DNA from: Conoideocrella luteorostrata | Taxonomy: Eukaryota; Ascomycota; Sordariomycetes; Hypocreales; Clavicipitaceae | Reading direction: 5' to 3' | Length of the DNA stretch: 64,000 nt | NCBI GenBank assembly: GCA_032433595.1 | Contig: JASWJB010000033.1 | Span: forward strand, 159,246-223,245 | In this document: one piece after another, positions 46,282-57,231 of the stretch | Position numbering within the stretch: position 1 is the stretch's first letter | Layout: each line of letters opens with the position of its first letter | Notes under the pieces: generated by a model | What the model was told of the DNA's origin: nothing | What the model saw: the letters and a program-made list of their open reading frames with translations, nothing else | Database searches by the model: none | Made by a program: the position numbers and the translations under genes

Positions 46282-47514
46282 ATGTCGCCCACCGCCGTTG
46301 ATACACTGAAAACCTATAAGATTGCTGTAGTACCCGCTGATGGAATTGGACCAGAAGTCATTGAGGCTGGCGTTACGGTGTTGAACTCCCTGGTCGGTGC
46401 ACTGAGGTCCTTCAAGCTTGACTTTACAAATTATGACTGGAGTTCCGAGAAATACAAAGAGACGGGTGTCTATATCCCCGAAGGCGGACTAGAAGAGCTG
46501 AAAAAGCACGATGCTATTCTTTTTGGATCTGTGGGCGCCCCAGGTGAGCATACCAGTTGCACATATGCATGTAGGGTCCATCGCATTGGACTAATAAAGT
46601 TGGATACAAGATGTTCCTGACCACATTTCACTTTGGGGGCTGCGACTTGCCATCTGCCAATCTCTGCAGCAATACGCAAATGTTCGTCCGACCCGCGTCC
46701 TACCAGGAACGCAGTCCCCTCTCCGTGGCTGTGGGACCGGCGACCTCGACTGGGTCATTGTCCGGGAAAATAGCGAAGGAGAATATGCTGGGCAGGGCGG
46801 ACGCTCGCACATAGGTTGTGCTTGGGAGACAGCCACGGAAGTTGCCATCTTTACCCGACATGCCATTGAGCGGCTGATGCGATTTGGGTTTGAAACTGCC
46901 CAGTCAAGACCAAGAAAGCTCCTGACTGTCGTGACCAAGAGCAATGCTCAGAGGAACGGACTTGTCCTTTGGGACAAGGTTGCATCCGATGTCAGCAAGG
47001 AATTCCCGGACGTGAAGATGGATAAGATGCTTGTTGATGCAATGACGGTAAGAATGGTCCAGCACCCGAAATCTTTGGATACCATCGTCGCCACCAATCT
47101 GGTAAGTTTCCATTCAGCGGCTCTGCAGTGAGCGTTAGAAAATAGTATACGGAACTGACGGGGATCTCCTCTTGAAAGCATGCCGACATTCTTTCCGACT
47201 TGGCAGCTGCCCTAGCAGGCTCTATTGGCATTGCACCAACAAGCAACCTTGACCCTACTCGTGAAAATCCTTCGATGTTCGAGCCGATCCATGGCTCTGC
47301 ATTTGATATCACCGGTAAAGGAATCGCCAACCCTGTTGCCACCTTCTGGACCGCTGCTGAGATGCTGGCATGGTTGGGTGAGCAAGAAGCGTCAAGCTTG
47401 CTCATGAGCGCGGTTGAAAAGGTCTCCAGTCGAGGTATAATGACACCTGATCTTGCTGGAACAGCAACCACAAAGGATGTTACGGAGGCCGTGATCAAAG
47501 AAATTGAAAACTGA
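46282..47514 (+). CDS. Tartrate/D-malate dehydrogenase (isopropylmalate dehydrogenase family)
   Basis: Three exons, join(46282..46543, 46611..47101, 47179..47514), encode 362 residues. Introns are 67 nt (GTGAGC..ACAAG) and 77 nt (GTAAGT..GAAAG). Motifs run in family order: PADGIGPEVIEAG, FGSVGAPG, RENSEGEYAGQGGR, TKSNAQRNG, the metal-site segment ADILSDLAAALAG and MFEPIHGSAFDITGKGIANP. The RENSEGEY context favours tartrate dehydrogenase/D-malate decarboxylase over leucine-pathway 3-isopropylmalate dehydrogenase, which normally has a different loop there. These enzymes use NAD and a divalent metal to oxidise and decarboxylate 2-hydroxy diacids. No peroxisomal or mitochondrial signal is clear. 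It sits among regulators and sugar-related genes, so an accessory catabolic role is plausible. Confidence 0.9.
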
Positions 47515-47811
47515 ACGAAGGAGATCTGAACTGGATTTCACTTGTATGGATAGTATTCTTGTGTAAACTTATGTGAGGGAGTTTCGAAGGAACATAACAC
47601 GACAGCTTGCGATTTCCTTTGTGCGTATATACGTGTATGTGGTAACGATGAAGCCAAGTATATGAATGTGATTTGATAAACGCCTCTAGGTACTTTTCCA
47701 GCCCTCAGAAATAAATATTGGGGCGCTTTTGCACTATTTTCGCGACTCTGCTGCTTTCTGGTGCTGGGGTGTTTGTTGCATCAAATGTAGCCGGAGTGTG
47801 AGTCGTCAGAG

Positions 47812-48521
47812 TCAATAGGGTGGCAATTGGCAGTCGTTCGGACATTTATCATCTTGCATCAAATTCGGTGGCTGTTGTGCTGCATGACGTTTGGAATCCA
47901 AATCTAACGGTCCAAACGATTCCCCTTCGTCAGTCGCCACTGGTTGACCCTTTCCCGACATTTGCCGGCGATACCATGCTTGTACGTCCTCCATGCTATC
48001 CAGTGGGAACCGTTCCCATTCAGTTAGTCGGGCGCTTTTCGACAGGCCATCCGTCCATAATACATGAGTGGACAGATCCATATTCACAGGTGAATGTCTC
48101 ATGGATGAACCCAGAGTGGAATCTTCGAGAACCCGAATCAATGCCAATTCTGTCTTTCTCAACCGAGTCTCGAGTGTTGTGACGAACCCCACGGGCAAAC
48201 CTCTACCAGCATCTTTGTGTCAATTCTTATAGGCGACGTGCCGCTGAAGGATATGACAAACCTCTGGTTCGGTTTTGTATAATGGCATTGGGCGTGTTCA
48301 CGCCGACACCGCTGACAGCAAGGTCTGCAGTTGCCCCGCACGAGTCAGCCACGGTCCGCAAGTTATGTTGGGCATTTCGAAGACCCAGGCCTACATGTCA
48401 CGAGAACACTGGCAAACATGTTACCATGGAGCTGTTCGGCTTTAGGATCGTCTCATACCTTGCGCTTCTTGACCCGACACGAGTCGCATGAGACAGCTTG
48501 GCGTGCCATCTCCAACAGCAT
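47812..48521 (-). CDS. Small zinc-cluster (Zn2Cys6) protein without regulatory domain
   Basis: Four exons, complement(47812..48202, 48262..48324, 48395..48408, 48459..48521), encode 176 residues. Exon 2 is only 14 nt. Splicing (introns 50, 70 and 59 nt) rebuilds a perfect zinc cluster CDSCRVKKRKCSRDI then PCCQRCRREHAQC, spacing C-x2-C-x6-C-x6-C-x2-C-x6-C, at about residues 12-39. The linker GLPVGFVTTLETRLRKTELA is coiled-coil-like, as in many fungal activators. The protein ends shortly after ..EWERFPLDSMEDVQAWYRRQ.. with no middle homology region. It may bind DNA as a dimer with no activation domain of its own, or act with a partner. A start at 48509 is an in-frame alternative. The divergent neighbour at 48928 has the opposite composition. 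Confidence 0.82.
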
Positions 48522-48927
48522 TAACCGGCTGCGTAGCAGTTATTCACGGCTTGCAAGCTGCGCAGTACAAGGTTGATGCAAGAAAATGAATTTATCAACT
48601 ACGGCAAAGAAACAAACAGAGAAAGAGGTCGAAAAGTCCAGGTGGGGGGCGTCGTGGTATGGCGTTGTGCGGTACGGAGTGGGGAGGGTAGCAGTTGACA
48701 GTGCCCTCTCGCCAAAGGCAAGCCCGACGCCACTTATATTTGTTTGCTTGAGCTAATCTGAACGTTCGCATGGGCGGCTGCTTCAGTGTCACACTTTAGC
48801 CTGCGAGAGGTGCTCTATCATCTCATTTGAGCCTCGTTAGCAGTTCGTCGTGTTGGCTCATGCGTCCAAGTGTAAACTTACTGCTTGCAATGGAGGACAC
48901 GGACATGACACCTGGACTGGCCGAGTG

Positions 48928-51170
48928 ATGTCGATGCTGTCCAATTGCAACGACCCCGAGGTCGCGGGGCCGACTGCTGCGTCATCCCCATCGAGAAAGA
49001 GACTGCGCCCAGCAGATCACGCTGACGATATTGCCCGGCCGAGGGAACTGGGGCTGATGAGGGAGACGGCAGACCCTGGCGCAGCGCGGTTTGTAGGCAG
49101 CAGTAGTGGCATCCATTTCGTCCGCGCTGTCTACAACAGGCTATCGAGGTCTCAGAGGGCTTCTGCTCCTAGACGACCCAATATCGACCTTGTACCCGGC
49201 GAGGATGATCAGTTACGCCAGCTGCCCAACAATTCAGACGTGCTCGGGTCGTTCTGGAGCCATGATGAGGTGCGCCGCGAAATGGAGACCGTCTCGGGTG
49301 GCGGCGCTCCAGCGTCGTTTGACGACCTGCTCGAATGGTCCAATAATTACTTCGAATTCTGGCATCCAATCTATCCTTTCCTCCACGCGCCAGATGTTTT
49401 GCAGATATTTGAAGCGGCTAGCCATCACGGCATTTGTTCCCTTTCCGTTCCGGATGCCAACATCCTGAAATCAGTCATATCCATATCTCTAGCTGATAGC
49501 CGGCAAGGGCTCCCTCTCAAGGGACGTATACCCTCTTCATTCGTCTTCGACACAGCAGATGAGGCAATGTCACGCTGCTGTATTGCTCTATCTCAACCAG
49601 CGTCAATGAAAGTTTTACAAGCTACGCTTTCCATCCAAACCTTTCTCATCTCGATGCTATACTTCAACAGCGCATCTAGGTTGGGCGGCCTTGCTGTGCG
49701 GATGGTATATCATCTGGGTTTACATCGCTGCCCCTCAAGATACCCCATGTTTTCGACCGCAGAAATCTCTATGCGTCGTCGGGTTTTCTGGTCCAGCTAT
49801 TGCTTGGAGAGGCTGCTCGCTCAATCGCTCGGCATCCCCCTAGACATTCAAGATGATGACACGGATGTATGTTATCCTGGAGAAGAGATTCACAAGTCTT
49901 CTTGCGAGTCATCTAACGAGGCAAGAAAGCTTGTTCTCTTGAAGCACTTGGCGAAGCATGCCCGTATACGTGGCCTCATTGTGGAACTTAGACACAAATC
50001 GATCAACAATCGGCAAGAAACCGCCACTAAATCTATGTATGTGCAAGCAGAGCTTGCGAAGTGGTCCAATGATGTTCAAGACGATATCGAAGATGAAGAA
50101 GGGGAAGATGGGAACCGGAATGCAGAGGCCGACCCGTTGATATCTGACAGACATCGCCTTCTTCTCGATTTACTCAAGAATGAGTCTACTATATGTCTTA
50201 ACCGACCTTTGATGGCCTTGGTTGCTGATACACCGTCTTACTCATCAGCACTTCAAGCATGTATCTCTGCAGCGAGATGCATTAGCAGCGCCATGAGGAA
50301 ACATATTGGACACAATGAATTCAGTGGAAATAATGAGGATACCCAAATTAGTACTCGACTGATAGAGCCACTGGTCTGGCCGTCGGTGACATGGGCGGTT
50401 TGGATAAGTGCCTTCGTTCTCGTACATGCTACCTTCAATAATCAAGTTGCGTTGAATACCACACTCCGGTATGTCACGTCTTTTAAATATTTCGGGCCTC
50501 ATCCGAATGTTTACTAATTTATTCCAGGCATGTCAAAGTATGCAAAGATACTCTCAGGCATGTTTCTTCTCGACAGACCATGTGGCCGGAACATTGTCTC
50601 GAAGCCATCGATGCCCTATTGATTGCAAGGCAAGAAATACACAGTTCACTCGTAGCGAAGTCTACACAGACCCAAGGCGCCAATTCGAACATTGAATTGG
50701 GAGAGGCAAGCCATGAGCTCCGGCCCGAGTACAGTCAATACAACGTGGATGAAACCCAGAGTAGGCGACCTTCCAATAATGTCAGCAGCGGCTTGTTCTC
50801 AAGCGAATACGACTTTCGCACACGAACCCTATCCTCGAACGGCGACGGGACGGCGCAGACGGTATTGAAAACACCTACACAGTCAATCGATATACGAATG
50901 CAAATGCCCACTTATCAAGCGGACGCTTCAAGACCTCAAATTACAAACAACTCAGAGTTGAATAATCCGCCAGAAGATGCAGCCGGCTTTCTACAACGAG
51001 CCGATCCTCTTGCTACAATGTATCCTGACAATGAGTTAGCTGATCTTCAGGGATCGATGGTGTGGTACGATCAACTTTTCGAGAGAGCTTTTACTGCCAT
51101 TGACAACCCGTCTCATGTGGATGCCGAATATGAATCTAGCGGGGTCCCAACGTGGTCTTTTCCGATGTGA
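48928..51170 (+). CDS. Fungal_trans (middle homology region) regulator lacking a zinc cluster
   Basis: Two exons, join(48928..50468, 50528..51170), encode 727 residues. The 59-nt intron joins NTTLR to HVKVCKDTLR. The linker motif VGSSSGIHFVRAVY (about residue 54), normally found between the zinc cluster and the regulatory domain, is present. Fungal_trans follows from about residue 130 (FDDLLEWSNNYFEFWHPIYP, RRRVFWSSYCLERLLAQSLG). An acidic segment lies at about residue 390 and a Ser/Asn-rich tail at the end. No Zn2Cys6 motif precedes it. The frame is open upstream to a non-ATG codon at 48850 and contains isolated KCK..AC residues, but no full cluster could be built even with introns. It could act through a DNA-binding partner. 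Confidence 0.83.
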
Positions 51171-51817
51171 AGGCTTACAAATGTAACTCATTGTCGTATT
51201 CAGCAGCGGCGAAACCCGTTTTATACAGCGTCTACGAACTCAGACTACTGCAATCATACGCAAGTAGTTTCTATCCAGTGCGATTCATTACTGTTGGTTT
51301 TGGCAAGTGCACTGAATTGCATCAGTTTGTCGACGATTTGGAAAAGATATGTCCACAGACCCTGGTTATTTAGGCGCTTTATAAATTCACACAGCTCTAG
51401 AGAACCATGACAGAGAACAGGCACTGACTTATACGTTGCCAAAAAAAAAAAAAGTCGGGCGAGCAGACGACCTGCAGCAGTGTTTTCACCACACAAATGA
51501 CAAATTTTTGTTGCATTAACGTCATCCACTAATGCGGCGAGACCGTTCGTCCTGAAAGCCCTAGTCGCAACATTTCCGTTGGATCTCCCGCGTAGGCCTA
51601 CAGGCTGATGATCAATACGAGTAGTCCTCCAGGTAGAACAAGTGCCCGATTATGAGTTAAAAATCTTGTTGCTGTTGCTGTTGCTGTTAACTATCAACAT
51701 GTTTTCGAGGGGCATACCCTGTCGTGATGACAAATTCCATCCCCATGCATCCTCCATTCGCAATTGCCTAGCCATCATTAGCGAGCAGTTCATCTTGAAT
51801 CTAGGCGATGAGTATTC
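51171..51817. other. Intergenic between converging regulator genes
   Basis: Shared 3' region of two convergent transcription factor genes. It holds a 13-A tract at 51442-51454 and a (TTGCTG)n run at 51666-51687. No gene was seen. Confidence 0.55.
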
Positions 51818-53985
51818 TTACACAGCACGAGTCGGCCAGCCTAGGTCTCTATCTGTCTTCACCAAAATTCTATAAAATGCTTCTTGTTCGAGACGATGTA
51901 CGAATCGATCCCCAGCCATAGCGATGGCAATACACGCATTACTTATTCATTGGGACATTAGCGTAGATACTCACCTGATTTTTAGTAACCAATGGAACTG
52001 AAACTCACACGAAAGCTGGGGCAGTGGATGCGTTCGACTTCAAGACGAAGGTTGTGTTAGCGAAAGCTGATTTGATATAGGGAGTGGAATCAGACCTCAG
52101 CAATCCCGCAGAGCAAGCGCACGTTCGTTTTAATCTCTGTGTCCACTTCACGGGCCGCTCTGGCCTGGCCTGGACCGAGCTTTGGAGTCGTCGGGTTATG
52201 TGCCGCCATGAGGATCTGGGCAAGCAACCAATGCTGCACACCGGTGACTACCGCGCTGTTGAGATACTGCTGAACTGGGAGAGCGTCCGGCAGATGATCC
52301 TGTGCGTGCATAGGATAAAACATCCATGGTCGGTTTTGCCACAGGATATCCAGTCTATCCTTTAAACTCTGCCAGGCTAAATGGCTTTGTGTGTCGGAGC
52401 CATAACAGTATCGGATACAAGCGGCGCACTGAAGTATCATCAGGTTTGCGTAACTACACCCGCTATCATCATCGTCTTGTCGGATGACCTGTTCTGCTTT
52501 CTCTAACACAAAACTGCTATGTATTGGACGGGTCTGGACAAACGCGAAGTGGATTTCTTGACGTAGGGCAAGCCAATACGCGGCTCGCCAAAGACCTGTA
52601 GAGCCACACATGTCCTCCTGGGCTGCGACGAAGACGCGAGTACCTAGGAGATGTGATTCTGGCGCTGGAGCGGTAAGCGGCTCGTCCAACTCCTCCATGT
52701 AGCGAAGTATAACGATGGCTGGGAGTAAATTCTCATCCATTGCTGCTGCTGAGCTGGACATTGCAGGAATGAGAGCATTGAGGCAATCTTGATGATACTT
52801 GTCCACAGTTACACCGTCGAAGCCGTCAAGTCTACTCAAGAGTTTCGCAGAAGCCGCTAACATGGCGTTCATGAGAGGAGGACAAAATACTGCACGGCGA
52901 GGAACTATCTTTTCGAAATGTCGCTCATCGTCGCACATGTCGAAAAGGGGCGATAACTTGTCAATGAAGTATCGGAAGAGCATTGCTTCTTGGTGTTCCG
53001 TGATGGGCCATTTTGGGCTGCTGAGATGGATTATACCACTGCTTTCGGGATTATGGATTGATACTATAGGAGAGATTATGTTGTTTTCGGGAGAGTGTAG
53101 ATATGAGACTGATGGTGTTTTGGGAATTACTGGCGAATGGTCTTGGGAATCATCATGTGAATGAAAGGCAGGGTATTTGCACGCTGGCTTGGGTATGCAG
53201 CCAGCAGAATCTAAGTTTGGGTTATGCGTGTAGTGCAAGACGGTACTTTGCTCATCATTCTGCAAGGAAGAATGATCAAAGTCTGTTGATTGGTCTTGAG
53301 GGGGCGAAATTGATGCCGATGGTGAGAAGTAAGTGGAATATGTGGATGGGGGAGATGCATCGCCCCCTATCGCAAGGTCTCTTACAACCTCAGCATCTTC
53401 GCTGAGGTTACCTACCGAATCAGAGGATTCACATATAAATTGCAGCCTTTTATTGACTTTGACCCATGGCTGGTCGCTTTGAAAGGCGCGTCTATTCTTA
53501 CTAGAGGTATCGGCTCGTTTGGAGCGCTTACTACTGACAAGCCAAGTTAGCTGGTCAATAAAGTCGCATAGAGTGCCGATATAGCTGACCTTGGGTGGTT
53601 TACAGAATGCCTGAACTTGATGCCCAATTTTTTGACGCACTTTGCCTTGTTGGTCCGGCAATTGCTACAGATGAGAGGATCATTGTCGCCTGTGTTCCAT
53701 AACCGGATCAGCGTTTGGTATTGTTCTCTTGCTCAAGAGTGGAGAGTGCCTCGACTTACACTTTAGATGCCTAAGGACATGGAAGGTATTAGCAAGAGGT
53801 GGGTGGCTCAACTGAATCTGGGGCGTAAGAAGCCGGATCCATAAATTACAGACCTTACTTTGCAGTACTGTAATATTTCCAAATTAGTAATCCCGGAGTT
53901 ATTCGCCTGTCATGGGCCCCATGAATCCTACAGTGCATGAGTTAACCGGCGTCTTGGTTGTTGCACCGCCCGGCGGTTCAGACAT
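51818..53985 (-). CDS. ARCA-like Zn2Cys6 transcription factor built with micro-exons
   Basis: Seven exons, complement(51818..51941, 52009..52037, 52096..53533, 53590..53689, 53760..53770, 53854..53867, 53932..53985), encode 589 residues. Exons 2 and 3 are 14 and 11 nt and carry the centre of the zinc cluster, which reads CTYCKVRHLKCDNDPLICSN then CRTNKAKC after splicing. Exon 6 is 29 nt and restores SNASTAPAFV; exon 7 gives NACIAIAMAGDRFVHRLEQE. The body contains a Ser/Pro-rich linker and the Fungal_trans_2-type domain (ITEHQEAMLFRYFIDKLSPL..). ARCA-like factors activate local metabolic genes in several fungi; the target here is unknown. It is divergent from the sugar-porter gene, sharing about 760 bp of promoter DNA. 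Confidence 0.85.
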
Positions 53986-54321
53986 GGGAGCTTCACAAGA
54001 CCGGCTGGCGATCGGCATTCATGCGCTTCTGGCAAGATCACTCGATAGGATAGAAACAACGAAAAGCGGAGATTGGTACACCGCGAGGTGTCTTGATTGA
54101 TGGGAGATCAAGGGGTGTAGACGAAAGCTGGGTTGAGTCAACGGCGCATGGTCGAGGAGACGGTATGAAGTGCTACTGAACGGGGAAGATTACCTCTTTA
54201 AGCACCTTACCACGTCTACTCATCTCCAACCCCAACGACCAAGCGGCATACGAACAATTAGCGTACATGACAGCCAAACGCCGAAGGAGACATCCCCGCC
54301 CGTCCTCATCGGCTAGTGGAG

Positions 54322-54366
54322 GCGGGGCGATCGAATCTGGAGAATTGTCTGGGGAACTGTCCGGGG
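54322..54366 (+). promoter_or_regulatory. Cluster of four CreA-type (SYGGRG) sites
   Basis: GCGGGG at 54322-54327, CTGGAG at 54337-54342, CTGGGG at 54349-54354 and CCGGGG at 54361-54366 all match SYGGRG, the recognition sequence of the carbon-catabolite repressor CreA/CRE1. Four sites in 45 bp lie about 380 bp upstream of the transporter ATG, in the region shared with the ARCA-like gene. Known CreA control usually needs at least two close sites. A matching TTTTATAAATTC TATA-like element is at 54606-54617. The function is inferred from motif match only. Confidence 0.5.
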
Positions 54367-54744
54367 GAAAGTCGGGCTATATTGCAGCGAGACTACGAAA
54401 GTATCGCGAAACGATGGCTCGGCCAATCAAGCATGAAATATCAGCCATTTATACCATGATTCTGGTATGTGTGTATGTGTGTGGATTCGCTTGTGACCTG
54501 TTACGCCCCAGCTTCAAGACGGCGGAACAAGCATACCCATGGTTCCGCAGCATCGACATACGTCTCTCTAGAACATGGCTTCCATATGTAAATGCTCATT
54601 AAAACCTTTTATAAATTCAGCTCTCTTGCCATCCGATAGAACTCTGGCTTTGGCTGGAGGTCTTAGACGCAATACTTCTACGAGATACTACTGCCTTTTC
54701 CATTCTATAACAACCAACACACTACCTGATATAATTGTTCCAAA

Positions 54745-56402
54745 ATGTCCGAAGACGAGAAAAAGTATTTCGAACAGATAGAAAACACCGCTTCTGTATC
54801 GCAATCACCGGGCAGGATTGGCATGGAAGATCTGGATAGCATTGAGCTCACCAAGACAGGCAAATACTCATGGCTGGTGTCGATTACGGCTGCAATAGGT
54901 GGAATGTTGTTCGGCTACGACACCGGCATCATTTCGGCCGTGTTGGTCTACATAAATAGCGACCTGGGCAGTGCGGCGCTCAACTCCTCGCAGCGAGAGC
55001 TGATCACTTCCATCACATCTGGTGGTGCGTTCCTCGGGGCCATCTTTGCTGGCACCACCGCAGATCGCTACGGTCGGAAAATTGCACTTTACGTTGGATG
55101 CGCCCTGTTCACTGTCGGCGCTGTGTTGCAGGCAAGTGCTTTCTCTTTAGAGCAAATGACTGTTGGACGCCTGGTTGTTGGATTTGGAGTTGGATCGGCC
55201 GCCATGATTGTACCCATGTGAGTATCGCTCGCCTTCTTTGCGTCGACAAAACGCTCTTTCCTGACTCTTCTTATTTGCGAAACTTCTGACATCCTCGTAG
55301 GTATATTGCTGAAGTATCACCTGCTAAATACCGCGGTCGCATGATCAGCCTGGACAACATGTCCATCACGGGGGGTCAACTTATCAGCTACGGCATCGGG
55401 GCGGCATTCGCGCATGTCCCCGGCGGCTGGAGATACATGGTGGGAGGTGGTGCCGTTCCGGCACTGGTGCTGACTGCTTTACTGCCATTCTGCCCAGAAT
55501 CCCCAAGGCAGCTTGTGTATCATGGCAAAATCGAGGAAGCCGCCAGAGTGATCCGGCTCGTCTTCCCGAACGGGACCGATGAGCAGGTTGACAACAAGAT
55601 TAAGCACATTACTCTTTCTGTGGAGGAAGCGAAAAACATCAATCGCGGGAAAAGCATGTGGTGGGTGCTCAAGCAACTCTATGTTGTACCGGCCAATTTT
55701 CGCGCCATGGTGTCCGCGTGTGGGCTGATGGCGATTTCGCAACTTGGAGGATTCAACGCCTTGATGTACTACTCGCCGCTCATATTTTCGCTCGTGGGCT
55801 TCTCAAACCCTGTGGCTGTTGGCACTGTCATTGCGGGAACGAACTTCATCTTTACCTTTGTCAACCTAATGCTCGTGGACCGCGTCGGCCGACGACGAGT
55901 CCTCCTTTGCACTGTTCAGTTCATGGGCCTGGCTCTTGTTCTTGCCGCGGTGTGTTTCACGTGGATTCCCATCAATCGTGACTTGTCTCTGGCAGGGAGC
56001 CCAGAAGTTGGGTGGCCCGCCATCACAGTGTTGGTGAGCATGGTTGTCTACGTTGCGTTCTACTCCTCGGGTATCGGCAACACTGCTTGGCTGGGCAGCG
56101 AGTTTTATCCTATGGAGGTCCGATCTATGGGCACCATGATGCTTACTATGACTTGTTGGGGATCCAACATCATCGTGGCATCGACATTTTTGACCCAGAT
56201 GGAAAATACGACTCCGTCTGGAGCGTTTGGCTTTTATGCCAGCATTTGTCTTCTCGGTTGGTTGTGCGTCTACTTTTGCTTCCCTGAAGTCAAGGGCATG
56301 ACATTGGAGGATATTAGGGAAGTATTTCAGGATGGATTTGGCGTCCAGAAAGCCAGGGAGATCCAGAAAGAAATGCGTCAGAGCAGGGAAGCTGCTGTTT
56401 GA
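54745..56402 (+). CDS. MFS sugar porter, inositol-transporter type
   Basis: Two exons, join(54745..55217, 55301..56402), encode 524 residues. The 83-nt intron (GTGAGT..CGTAG) restores IVPMYIAEVSPAKYRGR. Twelve membrane segments are visible. Sugar-porter signatures are GYDTGIISAVLVY in TM1, DRYGRKIA in loop 2-3, ESPRQLVYHGK after TM6, DRVGRRRVL in loop 8-9 and the C-terminal PEVKGMTLEDI. The TM1 context, the PESPRQLVYHGKIEEAARV segment and the TM7-10 sequence resemble fungal proton/myo-inositol symporters (Itr1/Itr2 group) more than glucose or lactose permeases. It acts in the plasma membrane. Genes for an ARCA-like regulator and a MocA-type dehydrogenase flank it. Confidence 0.9.
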
Positions 56403-57231
56403 GGAGACTTTTTGGAAGACGGTTGGAGCCTGGCGGGGGGCTGTGTCAACATTTAGGTAGTCAACTCAGTCATGCAATCTGGAAATCCAAGAGGTTCTTT
56501 GCCCTTCTATCCTAAGACACTATCCCAGTGATTCCATGGCGCTTCTTGCGAGCATTTGCTCAGTTTGTCCGTGCGGGTTGCCGAAAGATCACGCTGCATC
56601 TGTGTCCGTTACTTTGATGCGTGAATATCCGGTTCCGGCCCCGTTTGTATCAACTAGCCCATAGATTCTTTGTTACTATGTCGCGTGAGGGAGATTTGTT
56701 TGATGGGCGCTGTTCTTTGCGAGCCGATTTTCTTGTGATGTAGTTATTTCCAAATTCGTCGTGCCGCCGCAGCCCGACCGGAGCGAATTGCCTTTCTTGG
56801 AATGTCGGGCATCACGGCGTGTCCCAAGTTTACAGACAGGCAAGAATCCGAAGATAGACTACTGCAAGCTTCTTGTCTCAAGACAAATGTTTCTAATCGA
56901 ATTGATAACTGATACGACGTTCGGAAGCTCGATCGGATGAGGTATCGACGCTTTGGTCCTTTGTAGCTTTGCCTCCGGGGTCGGAGACCAGCTGGAGATA
57001 TATCGGGGTCATCCGCTCGCACTACGTATCCAAACTGTGGTCAACCAAAGTAGCTTCTTTTCTACAAAAAATAAAACAAAAGAAAACATTCGAAATCAAA
57101 AAAACTTCTTTCATTCTGCCAACCACAACTTCCATTATTAAGTAATAGCCTTCACAACTCATTTTGCACGACTCAACGGGTCTCCCACATCTTCATACAT
57201 CACAACCAGAAGCAGCCTGAATTTCCACGAG
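56403..57231. other. Intergenic, no gene seen
   Basis: Spacer between the transporter gene and the MocA-type dehydrogenase gene, which run in the same direction. A CT-rich and A-rich leader (57057-57110) precedes the dehydrogenase ATG. Frames here have no domains. Confidence 0.5.

Noticed and set aside
46591..47498. Antisense frames across the tartrate dehydrogenase gene
   Set aside because: They are shadows of the well-supported plus-strand gene, whose motifs and splice sites are complete.
48780..48927. Residues ACERC and KCKLTAC upstream of the MHR-only regulator as a possible hidden zinc cluster
   Set aside because: A stop separates the two pieces, spacing and basic residues are wrong, and no intron rebuilds C-x2-C-x6-C.
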